A stretch of 64,000 nt of DNA. Source: Cyanobacteria bacterium OH_CBB_238 (lineage in GTDB: Bacteria; Cyanobacteriota; Vampirovibrionia; Gastranaerophilales; Gastranaerophilaceae). The translations under genes and the position numbers were made by a program. The stretch is from positions 3,108-67,107 of the forward strand of contig JAEYQN010000031.1 of the NCBI GenBank assembly GCA_023409995.1. Reading direction: 5' to 3'. The notes under the pieces were generated by a model. That model worked only from the letters and a program-made list of their open reading frames with translations. It was not told the DNA's origin and searched no databases. Shown here one piece after another: positions 54,469 to 62,782 of the stretch (the first letter of the stretch is position 1; each line of letters opens with the position of its first letter).

Positions 54469-54816
54469 TTAAAACGGCTTTGTCTGACTTAATTTATTTC
54501 TTAATTCTCTAAAACGAGCTATATCTTCTTGAGCTTTGCTGGATTCTTTGAATACAACTTGGCTTGATGGATGCACCATTAGAATATAGTCGATATGGAT
54601 TTCAAGGAAGTTATATTTTCGTGGGGGCGAAGAAGTATTTCTGGAAAGGATTTCTGCATTTGTAACAGCCAAGAACCTTTTCTCTTTGTCGTTTAACAAG
54701 TCTGTCAGTTCACGGTTGTTATTTGTATATTTTGATACGTGGACAATTCCTTTTATATCGTGATCAACTGTTAATATACAAACTTCTATTGGAACTGTGT
54801 CTATGTGCTTCGCCAT
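54469..54816 (-). CDS. Small protein of unknown function
   Basis: 115 residues, no signal peptide. A beta-rich N-terminal half (VEVCILTVDHDIKGIVHVS, then RFLAVTNAEILSR and IHIDYILMVHPSS) and a helical end (AQEDIARFRELRNKLSQ). The order of strands recalls a small barrel (PilZ-like or similar) but I cannot assign a family. AAAAGGA precedes the ATG. It is coupled to the GT9 gene, so it could act in the same glycan path. Confidence 0.5.
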   Translation of the reverse strand: MAKHIDTVPIEVCILTVDHDIKGIVHVSKYTNNNRELTDLLNDKEKRFLAVTNAEILSRNTSSPPRKYNFLEIHIDYILMVHPSSQVVFKESSKAQEDIARFRELRNKLSQTKPF

Positions 54817-54878
54817 TTAAAAATCCTTTTCCGTATAACCTTTGCTAATTATATTATAAATTCGTTATTATGACCATA

Positions 54879-56429
54879 TTATATTTTGAAATCATTCAGG
54901 AATAGTACAACAGAGTCGCCTTGTTCCATATTTAATTTTATTTTTCCTGGTAATGCTTCTGGTGCATTTGTGAATTTTATTGGCATAACGTGTGTTTTTT
55001 CGGAAATACCTCTAATTCTTATTTCTACAGTCTGTTTTTCGCCGAGATTTCTATTTAAAATTACCAGCAGTGTTTTGTTTTGATAGTTTCTCGCATAAGC
55101 AAAAATATTTGAATTATTTGTTGGTAACAACTTAAATGAACCTTTAGTTACTACATCATTAGCAAATTCTCGTAGTTTTATAGACAAGAAAAAAGTGCCT
55201 AACAAGTTTGCGTTTTTACCGCCAGGGCGTCTTGAGTAGTTGAATATATCAAGTTTCCCATTATGAACATAGTAATAATCATCATCGGTATATGATTGAA
55301 TAGCTTTCTTATTTGCATATTGGTACAGATATGAGTCTCCAGTCATAAATCCGTCAGTATAATATGGATTCAACGGTAATGTTGCATCTAGCCACATTAT
55401 CATTTCACTAAATTTTGATTTGCCTGTTACTATCGGGCTTAATTCATCATGTGTAGCAAAACTTCCAATAACAGCTTTTGGTGATTTAAATTCTGAGTTT
55501 AGACTTTGAGTTAAGTCAACCTGTTTTTTTAGTTCCGCAGGCTTTTTCCACTTTTTAAGATCAAAGTAGCTGCCGTAGTAGCCATCAAACCCTGCCTCTA
55601 ATAACTTTTTGTAGTTTGTAAAAGGTGCATAAGGTGATGGAGGGTCTGTCCAGCTATCAGAGGCTTCAGCCAAAAACAGAAATTCTGGGTCTTTATCTCT
55701 TGCATACTTAATTAGTTTAACCCAAAAGTCGTATGGCTTTATTGTTGCAACATCGGCTCGTATACCGTCAGCACCAATCCCCATAATCATATCCACAAAT
55801 TTTTTATGTTGGACTAACAGTTCTTGGTTCACCGAGCCATCATTATTTAGCGTTTTGAATACTCGGACGTCAGTCCAATCAGCAGGAATGACTGGCTGTT
55901 GTTCTTTATCTAAAACAAATAGGTTTGGTTGTTCTAAGTAGTAGTCGTAAGAACCACAGCTTGGTAAATCAACAACTACTCGAATGTTACGTTTATGACA
56001 TTCATCTATAAATAATTTTGCTTGTTGTTCTAGTGTTAATTTGCTTTTTTTATCAGCTAACTGAGGGTTTAGTGTAGTTAAGTCGCTCACGGCATAAAGA
56101 GAACCAGCTGTACCAATAGCTTTAACTTTGCCTACTGGAGTTATTGGTAGTAAATGGATTGTATTTATACCAAAGGACTTCAATTCATCGAGTCTGTCTA
56201 TTGCATTGATAAAACTGCCTGATTCTTCTCCGTTCCTGAAGTCAATTATCTCATCTCCATTTTTATCATTGGCATTGAATGTTCTGAGATTAATCCCATA
56301 TATTATGGCATTTTTGTTTAAGAATTTTGTTCTCAAGTCATTTGTGCTGTATATTGCATCGTTGGCATAAGACGTTTGATTTGCTGATATAAGTGCAATA
56401 ATTAGTAATATTTTAAATAATTTTTTCAT
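54879..56429 (-). CDS. Secreted alpha-amylase (GH13 family)
   Basis: 516 residues with a signal peptide (MKKLFKILLIIALISANQTSYA). GH13 catalytic groups are seen: nucleophile Asp in GADGIRADVATIKP, acid/base Glu in FLFLAEASDSW and transition-state Asp in SFATHDELSP; VVVDLPSCGSYDYYL is region I. A C-terminal beta domain follows. It should cut alpha-1,4-glucans outside the cytoplasm, fitting growth on starch. No Shine-Dalgarno: the -10 box is six bases before the ATG. Confidence 0.88.
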   Translation of the reverse strand: MKKLFKILLIIALISANQTSYANDAIYSTNDLRTKFLNKNAIIYGINLRTFNANDKNGDEIIDFRNGEESGSFINAIDRLDELKSFGINTIHLLPITPVGKVKAIGTAGSLYAVSDLTTLNPQLADKKSKLTLEQQAKLFIDECHKRNIRVVVDLPSCGSYDYYLEQPNLFVLDKEQQPVIPADWTDVRVFKTLNNDGSVNQELLVQHKKFVDMIMGIGADGIRADVATIKPYDFWVKLIKYARDKDPEFLFLAEASDSWTDPPSPYAPFTNYKKLLEAGFDGYYGSYFDLKKWKKPAELKKQVDLTQSLNSEFKSPKAVIGSFATHDELSPIVTGKSKFSEMIMWLDATLPLNPYYTDGFMTGDSYLYQYANKKAIQSYTDDDYYYVHNGKLDIFNYSRRPGGKNANLLGTFFLSIKLREFANDVVTKGSFKLLPTNNSNIFAYARNYQNKTLLVILNRNLGEKQTVEIRIRGISEKTHVMPIKFTNAPEALPGKIKLNMEQGDSVVLFLNDFKI

Positions 56430-56435
56430 GCAGTC

Positions 56436-56441
56436 ATTATA
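56436..56441 (-). promoter_or_regulatory. -10 box directly before the amylase gene
   Basis: TATAAT on the minus strand, six bases from the ATG at 56429, with TTGCGG 18 bases further upstream. The transcript would start at or next to the start codon. Confidence 0.5.
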
Positions 56442-56470
56442 TCAAAAATTATTTTCATGCCGCAAAATTG

Positions 56471-56500
56471 TTGTTTAACTTAATCTATTTGTCTTATAAT
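56471..56500 (+). promoter_or_regulatory. pheS promoter
   Basis: TTGTTT (56471-56476), an 18-base spacer and TATAAT (56495-56500), 31 bases before the pheS ATG. It is divergent from the amylase promoter. Confidence 0.5.
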
Positions 56501-56531
56501 CTATATTAATTGTTGTAATTGTGAGGTAAAA

Positions 56532-57566
56532 ATGAAAGCTAAACTTGAAGAAATTTATTCAAATGCTGTAATGGATATTGAAAAAGCCCAAAACTCAGCT
56601 GATTTAGAAACAGTTAAACTAGATTATTTGAGCCGAAAAGGTGAGTTAAATAATATAAAGAAAAATCTTAAAGATCTTTCAGTTGAAGATAAAAAAATTG
56701 TGGGTGCATTTGCAAATAAAGTTTCTCAAGATTTAGAATCACTTATAGAAGAGAAGTCCAATGCTTTTTATAAGCAAGAATTAAATGCAAAACTTTTGGC
56801 TGAAAAAATAGATATTACGCTTCCCGGGGATTATATTCCTTATGGAAAAATTCATCCGTTGACCAAAACAGTCAATGAAATTGTTGAAATTTTTCAAGGA
56901 ATGGGTTTTTCTCTGGTTCATGAACAAAATAGTCCAGAAGTAGAAACTGAATATTTTAATTTTGATATGTTGAATTTTCCGAAGGACCATCCTGCTAAAG
57001 ATATGCAAGATACTTTTTATACTAAAGTTGCTCCTCATGTAGTACTGAGAAGTCAAACTTCAAACTCTCAAATTAGAGAAATGATTGAGCAAAAACCGCC
57101 AATCAGGGTTATTTCTCCCGGCCGTGTATATAGGTGTGAAGCAGTTAGTTCAAGGAAAAATAATTTATTCCATCAAATTGAGGGTCTGCTAATAGATAAA
57201 GATATAACATTTGCAGATTTAAAAGGTGTTTTGAACGAATTTATAAGATTGTATTTTGGCGCAGCCAGACCGACTAGATTTAGAACTAGTTTTTTCCCTT
57301 TTACTGAACCAAGTGCAGAAATAGATGTTCAATGCATTATGTGTGAAGGTGCTGGTTGTAGGACATGCTCTGGGACTGGTTGGTTGGAAATATTGGGTTC
57401 TGGTATGGTTGATACAAACGTGCTCAAAAATGTTGGAATAGACCCTGAGGTATATTCTGGCTTTGCTTTTGGTATGGGTGTAGAAAGACTTACAATGTTA
57501 AAATATGCAATAGATGATATAAGATTATTCTTCAATAATGATGAAAGGTTTCTTAAGCAGTTTTAA
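56532..57566 (+). CDS. pheS: Phenylalanyl-tRNA synthetase alpha subunit
   Basis: 344 residues. N-terminal coiled coil (about 1-85), then the class II core: LRSQTSNSQIREM (motif), FHQIEGLLIDKDITFADLKG, RTSFFPFTEPSAEIDVQC and the final FAFGMGVERLTMLKYAIDDIRLF. A Cys-rich insertion CIMCEGAGCRTCSGTGW is as in many bacterial PheS. pheT is not adjacent: hisF follows. GTGAGG precedes the ATG. Confidence 0.97.
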   Translation: MKAKLEEIYSNAVMDIEKAQNSADLETVKLDYLSRKGELNNIKKNLKDLSVEDKKIVGAFANKVSQDLESLIEEKSNAFYKQELNAKLLAEKIDITLPGDYIPYGKIHPLTKTVNEIVEIFQGMGFSLVHEQNSPEVETEYFNFDMLNFPKDHPAKDMQDTFYTKVAPHVVLRSQTSNSQIREMIEQKPPIRVISPGRVYRCEAVSSRKNNLFHQIEGLLIDKDITFADLKGVLNEFIRLYFGAARPTRFRTSFFPFTEPSAEIDVQCIMCEGAGCRTCSGTGWLEILGSGMVDTNVLKNVGIDPEVYSGFAFGMGVERLTMLKYAIDDIRLFFNNDERFLKQF

Positions 57567-57607
57567 TTTATTAATTTAGCTTTTATTTAACAATAAGAAA
57601 AGGTCAT

Positions 57608-58366
57608 ATGTTAGCAAAGAGAATAATTCCTTGTTTGGATGTAAAAAACGGTGAGACAGTAAAAGGTGTAAATTTTGAAAATTTAAAATCTGCTGGAGAT
57701 CCTGTGTTACTTGCGTCAAAGTACTCTGATGATGGGGCGGATGAACTGGTTTTTCTGGACATTACTGCTACAAATGAGGGTAGAAAAACAACTGTCAATA
57801 TGGTTGAAGCCGTTGCTAAGCAAGTTTTTATCCCATTTACTGTTGGTGGTGGAATAAAATCTTTAGACGATATGAAAACGCTCCTTCTTGCAGGTGCGGA
57901 TAAGATTTCAATAAATTCGCAAGCTGTTAAAAAACCTAATCTAATTTCTGATGCTTCAAAATACTTTGGATCACAGTGCGTTGTTGTCGCAATAGATGCT
58001 AAAAAAATTGATGGAGAATTTTTTGTTTTTATTAACGCTGGCACAAAAAATACAGGAATTAAACTATATGATTGGGCTAAAACAGTAGAAAAACTTGGCG
58101 CAGGGGAAATATTGCTTACCTCAATGGATGCCGATGGAACTCAGGCGGGGTTTGATATTACAATGACAAAGCTAGTTTCAACTGCTGTTGGAATCCCGGT
58201 AATTGCATCTGGTGGCGCTGGTCCTGATTCTAAGCATTTTGTTGATATATTTAATGATGGCTATGCAGATGCTGCTTTAGCCGCTTCAATTTTTCATTTT
58301 GGTACATTGCCTGTTAAAGAATTGAAAAATGAATTATTTAGTTCAAATATAATTGTGAGAAAATAA
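57608..58366 (+). CDS. hisF: Imidazole glycerol phosphate synthase, cyclase subunit
   Basis: 252 residues. [20 protein letters not shown] with catalytic D11, and the second Asp in [28 protein letters not shown] and [11 protein letters not shown] are phosphate-binding. It forms imidazole glycerol phosphate and AICAR with HisH (13738). AAAAGG precedes the ATG. Confidence 0.97.
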   Translation: MLAKRIIPCLDVKNGETVKGVNFENLKSAGDPVLLASKYSDDGADELVFLDITATNEGRKTTVNMVEAVAKQVFIPFTVGGGIKSLDDMKTLLLAGADKISINSQAVKKPNLISDASKYFGSQCVVVAIDAKKIDGEFFVFINAGTKNTGIKLYDWAKTVEKLGAGEILLTSMDADGTQAGFDITMTKLVSTAVGIPVIASGGAGPDSKHFVDIFNDGYADAALAASIFHFGTLPVKELKNELFSSNIIVRK

Positions 58367-58367
58367 A

Positions 58368-58967
58368 ATGCCAGAAAACGAAATTTTATTTGATCCAGGC
58401 TATTCCCCTTTGATTATTCCTTTAGTTGAGAATATGGAAGCTTATACTTCAATACTTGCTTCTCAGCGTACGCTTCAGCAAAAAAAATTCAGGTTTAAAA
58501 TAATTTATCCACAAATTTTTAAGATTTTAAGCAATAATGTTGCATTTTATTATGGTTGTCTATTATGGGCCTTTTATTTGACTAATGAATACAAGAATGC
58601 ACCTAAAAAACTAATCGGAAATACATTCTTGAGTATGAATAATACTAAAAATATTATTGATCAAATGAGTGAATATATTTTAAATATAAAAAATAGTATT
58701 GCAGTTCTTGAAAAAGACTATAAGTATTTTGTTGGTAGTCAAGCTGAAATTCCAAAGTTCTGGTATGAAATTTTGGATGTATATATTGAGTTTTTAGAAT
58801 TAAATAATGCGTTTATTGCTTGTTCCACCACTGTAGACATAAAAATCCCTGAAGTTCTTGCTAATGGTGTCTATTCACCAAAGCTTAACGACCAAATACA
58901 AAAAATAATTTCTGAAAAATCTATCGAAACCCTATTAAATATTAAAATATTTCCATATTTTTCTTGA
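58368..58967 (+). CDS. Protein of unknown function
   Basis: 199 residues, one base after hisF. Mostly helical, Asn/Ile/Lys-rich, no signal peptide and no Cys motif. A moderately hydrophobic stretch is NNVAFYYGCLLWAFYL (about 62-77), followed by a helix with NTKNIIDQMSEYILNI and KIPEVLANGVYSPKL. No family recognised. The HEAT-repeat gene follows on the same strand after 50 bases. Confidence 0.5.
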   Translation: MPENEILFDPGYSPLIIPLVENMEAYTSILASQRTLQQKKFRFKIIYPQIFKILSNNVAFYYGCLLWAFYLTNEYKNAPKKLIGNTFLSMNNTKNIIDQMSEYILNIKNSIAVLEKDYKYFVGSQAEIPKFWYEILDVYIEFLELNNAFIACSTTVDIKIPEVLANGVYSPKLNDQIQKIISEKSIETLLNIKIFPYFS

Positions 58968-59018
58968 TATTATTTGCTTTTTTTTATATGCTTAAAATGT
59001 ATAAAAATTGCGTGGAGT

Positions 59019-59981
59019 ATGCATAATAATAACTCATTAAATCTAGAAAACTTGGCTACTGAATGTAAGGTTGTTGATACGAGTGATTCCAACGAAACAA
59101 TTCAGTTGATTAAAACGCTTTCAGCCAAATATGATAAATGTGAGCTTGTTAAAATCTATAACTATTTCTTCGATAGATGTAGTGATTATAATGTTATTGT
59201 TTTTTTGTTGAAACTTATTGATAAATTCAGAGATTGCAGCAGTGTACCAGTTCTTGTTGATACATTGATAATGAGAGAGAAGTTTAAAGATAGAATTAAA
59301 GATGATGATTCGAGAAACCAAATCAGAGTTGTTGTTGCAAGAGTGCTTGCTAACTTGAAAGATAGTCAAGCCGTATATCCTTTATTGTACTGTCTCAACA
59401 ATAAAGATGAAAATTACAAAATTAGATTGAGTTGTGCTGAAGCTTTGGGAAAAATTGGTGACAAGTATGCTGTCTCACCCCTTGTAGACCTATTAGAAGA
59501 TGAAGAAGAGAAGTCAGTTTATATAAAAGAATCAGCTGCTTTTGCTCTTGGGATGATAGGTGATATGAAAGCTGTTGAGTCACTTGTTTCTATTCTCGAA
59601 TCAAAGAAAGGTATAATTGACAAATTTACCTTCCTGAAAGAAAGGGCAATAGAAGCTCTTAATAAAATAAATTTTAAAAGTGATCGTGTTTTTAAGGCAT
59701 TAAAGAATTCATTACTGGATGAATCAGCGCAAGTTAGAATTAATGCAATAGAAGCACTTATGAATACAGAAGATTCGAGAGTTTTAGATCTTATTAAAAG
59801 CATGTTAAAAGATCCAGAGCAAGAAGTTGTAAAAAATGCAGTTATTGCATTGTACAATATGGAAGGTGAAGAACTTATTGCAACAATTCTTGAAGATATT
59901 GCAGCTCCAGAGTTTGCAAAAATTGAAGCAGAAGCTTTGTTAAATGAGTTATCAGATTATGAGGATGATTTAGATGAATAA
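59019..59981 (+). CDS. HEAT-repeat protein (PBS lyase-like)
   Basis: 320 residues from ATG 59019; a TTG at 58974 is possible. At least five HEAT repeats are visible, for example IRLSCAEALGKIGDKYAVSPL, KESAAFALGMIGDMKAVESL, VRINAIEALMNTEDSRVLDLI and VVKNAVIALYNMEGEELI. The PBS lyase-type repeat is common in Cyanobacteria as a protein scaffold. The end is acidic. It overlaps queC by eight bases. The partner is unknown. Confidence 0.85.
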   Translation: MHNNNSLNLENLATECKVVDTSDSNETIQLIKTLSAKYDKCELVKIYNYFFDRCSDYNVIVFLLKLIDKFRDCSSVPVLVDTLIMREKFKDRIKDDDSRNQIRVVVARVLANLKDSQAVYPLLYCLNNKDENYKIRLSCAEALGKIGDKYAVSPLVDLLEDEEEKSVYIKESAAFALGMIGDMKAVESLVSILESKKGIIDKFTFLKERAIEALNKINFKSDRVFKALKNSLLDESAQVRINAIEALMNTEDSRVLDLIKSMLKDPEQEVVKNAVIALYNMEGEELIATILEDIAAPEFAKIEAEALLNELSDYEDDLDE

Positions 59982-60654
59982 ATCTATTATTTTATTGTCA
60001 GGTGGATTAGATTCCGCGGTCAGTCTTGCTTATGCCAAAGATAATTATAATATTTCACTTGCACTGACCTTTAATTATGGTCAAAAGGCTTTTTCTAATG
60101 AGGCCTCTTCATCAGCTAAGTTTGCTGAATTCTATGGATTAGAACATAAAATAATTGATTTACCTTGGCTTGCAAATATTACCAAAACTTCTTTAGTGTC
60201 TGAAGATAATGTTCCTGAAATGCCTATTGAGCAGTTAGATAACATTGAAGTTGCTGAACAAACAGCAAAATCAGTTTGGGTGCCCAATAGAAATGGGTTG
60301 TTTGTTAACATTGCCGCTTGTTATGCTGATGCATATGACTACAGTCATATAATTATTGGGGTTAATTATGAAGAAGCTACTACTTTTAAAGACAATAGCA
60401 AAGCCTTTATCGAAGCAGTTAACTTTTCTCTTGGTAATTCTGTTAATAATGAAGTGGATGTGATTGCTCCACTATCAGATTTTGGAAAAGAAGAAATTGT
60501 AAAGATTGGTATTGAGTGTGGTTTACCATTCGAGCATTTAAGGAGTTGTTATCAAAATGGCTTAAAACATTGTGGTACGTGTGAATCTTGCAGTCGCTTA
60601 AAAAGAGCATTGTTGGCTAATGGTAGATCAGACTTGATAAAGTTACTATTTTAG
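59974..60654 (+). CDS. queC: 7-cyano-7-deazaguanine synthase
   Basis: ATP-dependent enzyme converting CDG to preQ0 in queuosine synthesis. 226 residues. PP-loop LLSGGLDSAVSLAYA at 5-19, VWVPNRNGLFVNIAA, and the zinc site CYQNGLKHCGTCESCSR (four Cys). The DUF366 gene follows by 14 bases. queE is 34 kb away at 25049. Confidence 0.96.
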   Translation: MNKSIILLSGGLDSAVSLAYAKDNYNISLALTFNYGQKAFSNEASSSAKFAEFYGLEHKIIDLPWLANITKTSLVSEDNVPEMPIEQLDNIEVAEQTAKSVWVPNRNGLFVNIAACYADAYDYSHIIIGVNYEEATTFKDNSKAFIEAVNFSLGNSVNNEVDVIAPLSDFGKEEIVKIGIECGLPFEHLRSCYQNGLKHCGTCESCSRLKRALLANGRSDLIKLLF

Positions 60655-60668
60655 ATGAGAATATTTTT

Positions 60669-61232
60669 ATGAACACAAAATTTTTGGAACAAGAAATTAA
60701 ATACACTGGAGCTGAATTAGCGCCACATTGGATATACAAAAACTTTAACATTTTGGGCGACACTATAGTCGCTTTTATTGGTGAATGTGAGGTTAAGCTC
60801 ACTGAAATGGTTGACATTTCTGATGTAATAAATAATGAGCCAATTTATAGTAAGAAGATGTTGAACATTATTGTAGAGCACTTTGGTATTGATTTAAGAG
60901 AAGGTGTTTTTAGGCAGAGAATGCTTGTCGTTATTTTAAAAGAAATATTAGAGGATCTTCTGCCTGGAATAGCAATTGTTAGAGATGGTGATGATTTGTT
61001 CTTTGAAAACAAAAAACTCACAGTTTCTATTGCTACAAAATCTGTAACGTCGATTTTAATACACTTTGGTATTAATATAGACCCAGAGGGGGCACCTGTG
61101 AATGCTTCAGGCCTATATACAGATTTAAAAATTACGGATATAAAATCTTTGGCTAATGATTTGTTGGATAGGTACAAAAACGAAGTAGTTAGCATATCTG
61201 AGGCAGTTTGCAAAGTAAGAGGAGTTTACTAA
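60669..61232 (+). CDS. DUF366-family protein
   Basis: 187 residues. GAELAPHWIYKNFNILGDTIVAFIGECEV, EMVDISDVINNE, IIVEHFGIDLREGVFRQRMLV, GDDLFFENKKLTVSIATKS and SILIHFGINIDPEGAPV match the DUF366 pattern as I remember it. The function is unknown, but the family often lies near queC in archaea and bacteria. Its position right after queC suggests a role in deazaguanine metabolism. Confidence 0.7.
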   Translation: MNTKFLEQEIKYTGAELAPHWIYKNFNILGDTIVAFIGECEVKLTEMVDISDVINNEPIYSKKMLNIIVEHFGIDLREGVFRQRMLVVILKEILEDLLPGIAIVRDGDDLFFENKKLTVSIATKSVTSILIHFGINIDPEGAPVNASGLYTDLKITDIKSLANDLLDRYKNEVVSISEAVCKVRGVY

Positions 61233-61233
61233 G

Positions 61234-61914
61234 ATGCAGGATAAAAAGAACAATAACTTGCAAAAAGCGAAAAATAAAAGGACTATGTATATCTTCTTTG
61301 CTACTTTCTTCTTTAGTATGTTTTTAGTTGGATTTATAATAAAAACTCTTTCGCCAAACGTTGATGTTGAAATTGGAGATGACGTTGATACTACTCAATC
61401 AGAAACCCCAGAGAATTCTGCTGGGGGAAATGTTGACAATAGATTAAAATGGATTCAGTTTGAAGATAATATGCCTGGCGTTTCAAAACGACTACCGTCT
61501 GAAGAAACAGTCCCAATGACGCAAAATGAGAATGATAGCAAGAGGTTAGAAAAACTAAATGGGGTATCCTCAGAACTTGATGAACAAAACTTAAGTCAAC
61601 AGCAACAAGTTACAAAAAATCAAAAAAATACACCTCCAACTCCAACAAGCAGTGAAGTTGCAAGAAGTGCGAGATCGACCGTAGCAGTACCGAAAATATC
61701 AAAAGTTTACGTTGGTTACTATACTTCAGTTGATCAAGCCATTACAGTACAGAATAAATTAATCGACTCAGACTTAAATGTTTCACCATTTGTAAAAGAG
61801 GTGAATGGCTACTATGTAGTTCAAGTTGGTTCTTTTGCAAATAGGCAAAAAGCGCAATCTTTGTATGGCGATGTCTCTGCAATGGGGCTTCCAGCCAAAA
61901 TAGTTTCTGAATAA
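61234..61914 (+). CDS. SPOR-domain membrane protein
   Basis: 226 residues. One N-terminal transmembrane helix (about 19-40, IFFATFFFSMFLVGFII), a Ser/Thr/Pro/Gln/Asn-rich extracytoplasmic linker (about 50-145), then a C-terminal SPOR domain (about 150-226: KVYVGYYTSVDQAITVQNKL, YYVVQVGSFANRQKAQSLY). SPOR domains bind denuded peptidoglycan at the division site. GAGGAG precedes the ATG. The terminator follows. Confidence 0.85.
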   Translation: MQDKKNNNLQKAKNKRTMYIFFATFFFSMFLVGFIIKTLSPNVDVEIGDDVDTTQSETPENSAGGNVDNRLKWIQFEDNMPGVSKRLPSEETVPMTQNENDSKRLEKLNGVSSELDEQNLSQQQQVTKNQKNTPPTPTSSEVARSARSTVAVPKISKVYVGYYTSVDQAITVQNKLIDSDLNVSPFVKEVNGYYVVQVGSFANRQKAQSLYGDVSAMGLPAKIVSE

Positions 61915-61917
61915 ATT

Positions 61918-61942
61918 AAAAAAGCCCTAAGAGGGCTTTTTT
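61918..61942. terminator. Bidirectional terminator
   Basis: Stem GCCCT/AGGGC with loop AAG, flanked by six A and six T, between the convergent SPOR gene and the small helical gene. Confidence 0.85.
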
Positions 61943-61971
61943 AACGGTTATGAATGGTATTTAGGTATTAT

Positions 61972-62523
61972 TTATGAACCACCGCTATATTGTGGTGCTG
62001 CTGCTTTTATTGCTGAGTCTTCAGCTTTTTCGACGCTTTCAAGTTCTGCTTGTGCAGCCTTTAGTTGTGTTTCTAATGATGCAACTTGCTGATCAATTTC
62101 ATTTTCAATTGCTTGTATCTTTGATTGTTCACTTTTCGCTGCTTGCTCCATTGCTTGTTGGTAGTAAGCACTTGTAAGTGCAGTCATATCGATTGATGAT
62201 GTTGTTCCTGTCGGATCAATTGTGTTTGAATATGCATTGTTTGTTGAAGCATTTATTGCATTGTATTGAGCTACATAATTCTGTGCAGCCAAGCTTGCTT
62301 GATTATAAGCATTGCCAGAATTTTGTGCCATGAAAATGTTTTGTCTTTGGTACATTGTTGCGCTTGAATTTGCAGCTTCTTCTGGAGTAATAATTCCATC
62401 TGCAACATTCGCAGCATATGTTGCCAAATCTTGTTGTTTTTGCGAGAGTAACATCAATTTATAATTGATTTGATTTACTCTGTTCGTAAGCATTAACTTA
62501 CGTGCAGTAAATATAGCGTACAT
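61972..62523 (-). CDS. Helical protein related to 12882-13211
   Basis: 183 residues from ATG 62523 (AGGAG seven bases upstream). The N-terminus (FTARKLMLTNRVNQINYKL) and C-terminus (LETQLKAAQAELESVEKAED followed by QYSGGS) resemble those of the small protein at 12882-13211. The centre is different: Asn/Ala/Ser/Thr/Tyr-rich (about 65-115, low complexity). No signal peptide and no Cys. Such a design resembles flagellar axial proteins or other type III substrates. Its promoter is sigma-70-like rather than sigma-28. Confidence 0.6.
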   Translation of the reverse strand: MYAIFTARKLMLTNRVNQINYKLMLLSQKQQDLATYAANVADGIITPEEAANSSATMYQRQNIFMAQNSGNAYNQASLAAQNYVAQYNAINASTNNAYSNTIDPTGTTSSIDMTALTSAYYQQAMEQAAKSEQSKIQAIENEIDQQVASLETQLKAAQAELESVEKAEDSAIKAAAPQYSGGS

Positions 62524-62561
62524 AACCTGTCTCCTACCATTCAATATTTTAACTAACCTTA

Positions 62562-62590
62562 CTTATAAAAAAACAATTTAAAAGTGTAAA
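62562..62590 (-). promoter_or_regulatory. Promoter of the helical protein gene
   Basis: On the minus strand TTTACA (62590-62585), a 17-base spacer and TATAAG (62567-62562), about 40 bases before the start codon. Confidence 0.55.
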
Positions 62591-62635
62591 TTGCTTAAGT
62601 AAAAGAGTTGTTGACTTTTAGCCCGTATATCAACT

Positions 62636-62671
62636 AAAAAGCAGTCAATCATTGATGATTACTGCTTTTTT
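62636..62671. terminator. Terminator after the radical SAM gene
   Basis: GCAGT/ACTGC and inner ATCA/TGAT arms, with A run left and T run right. On the minus strand it separates the radical SAM gene from the helical gene. Confidence 0.75.
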
Positions 62672-62782
62672 GCTAAAGGTGGTGTCCAATAAGTATATAT
62701 TATGTAAATATGATGTCTATTGAGATTATCTACAATGTATTCATTATTTTTTAAAATTCATAGTTACATTTGTTTACAATAA

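Noticed and set aside
62611-62671. Mutually exclusive hairpins (attenuator) near 62.6 kb
   Set aside because: TTGACTTTTAG can pair with CTAAAAAGCAGTCAA, but no plus-strand gene lies next to it; on the minus strand it is explained by the terminator and the promoter region.
62545-62782. Short precursor-peptide gene for the radical SAM enzyme
   Set aside because: The gap holds only a terminator and a promoter; no short frame with a ribosome site was found.
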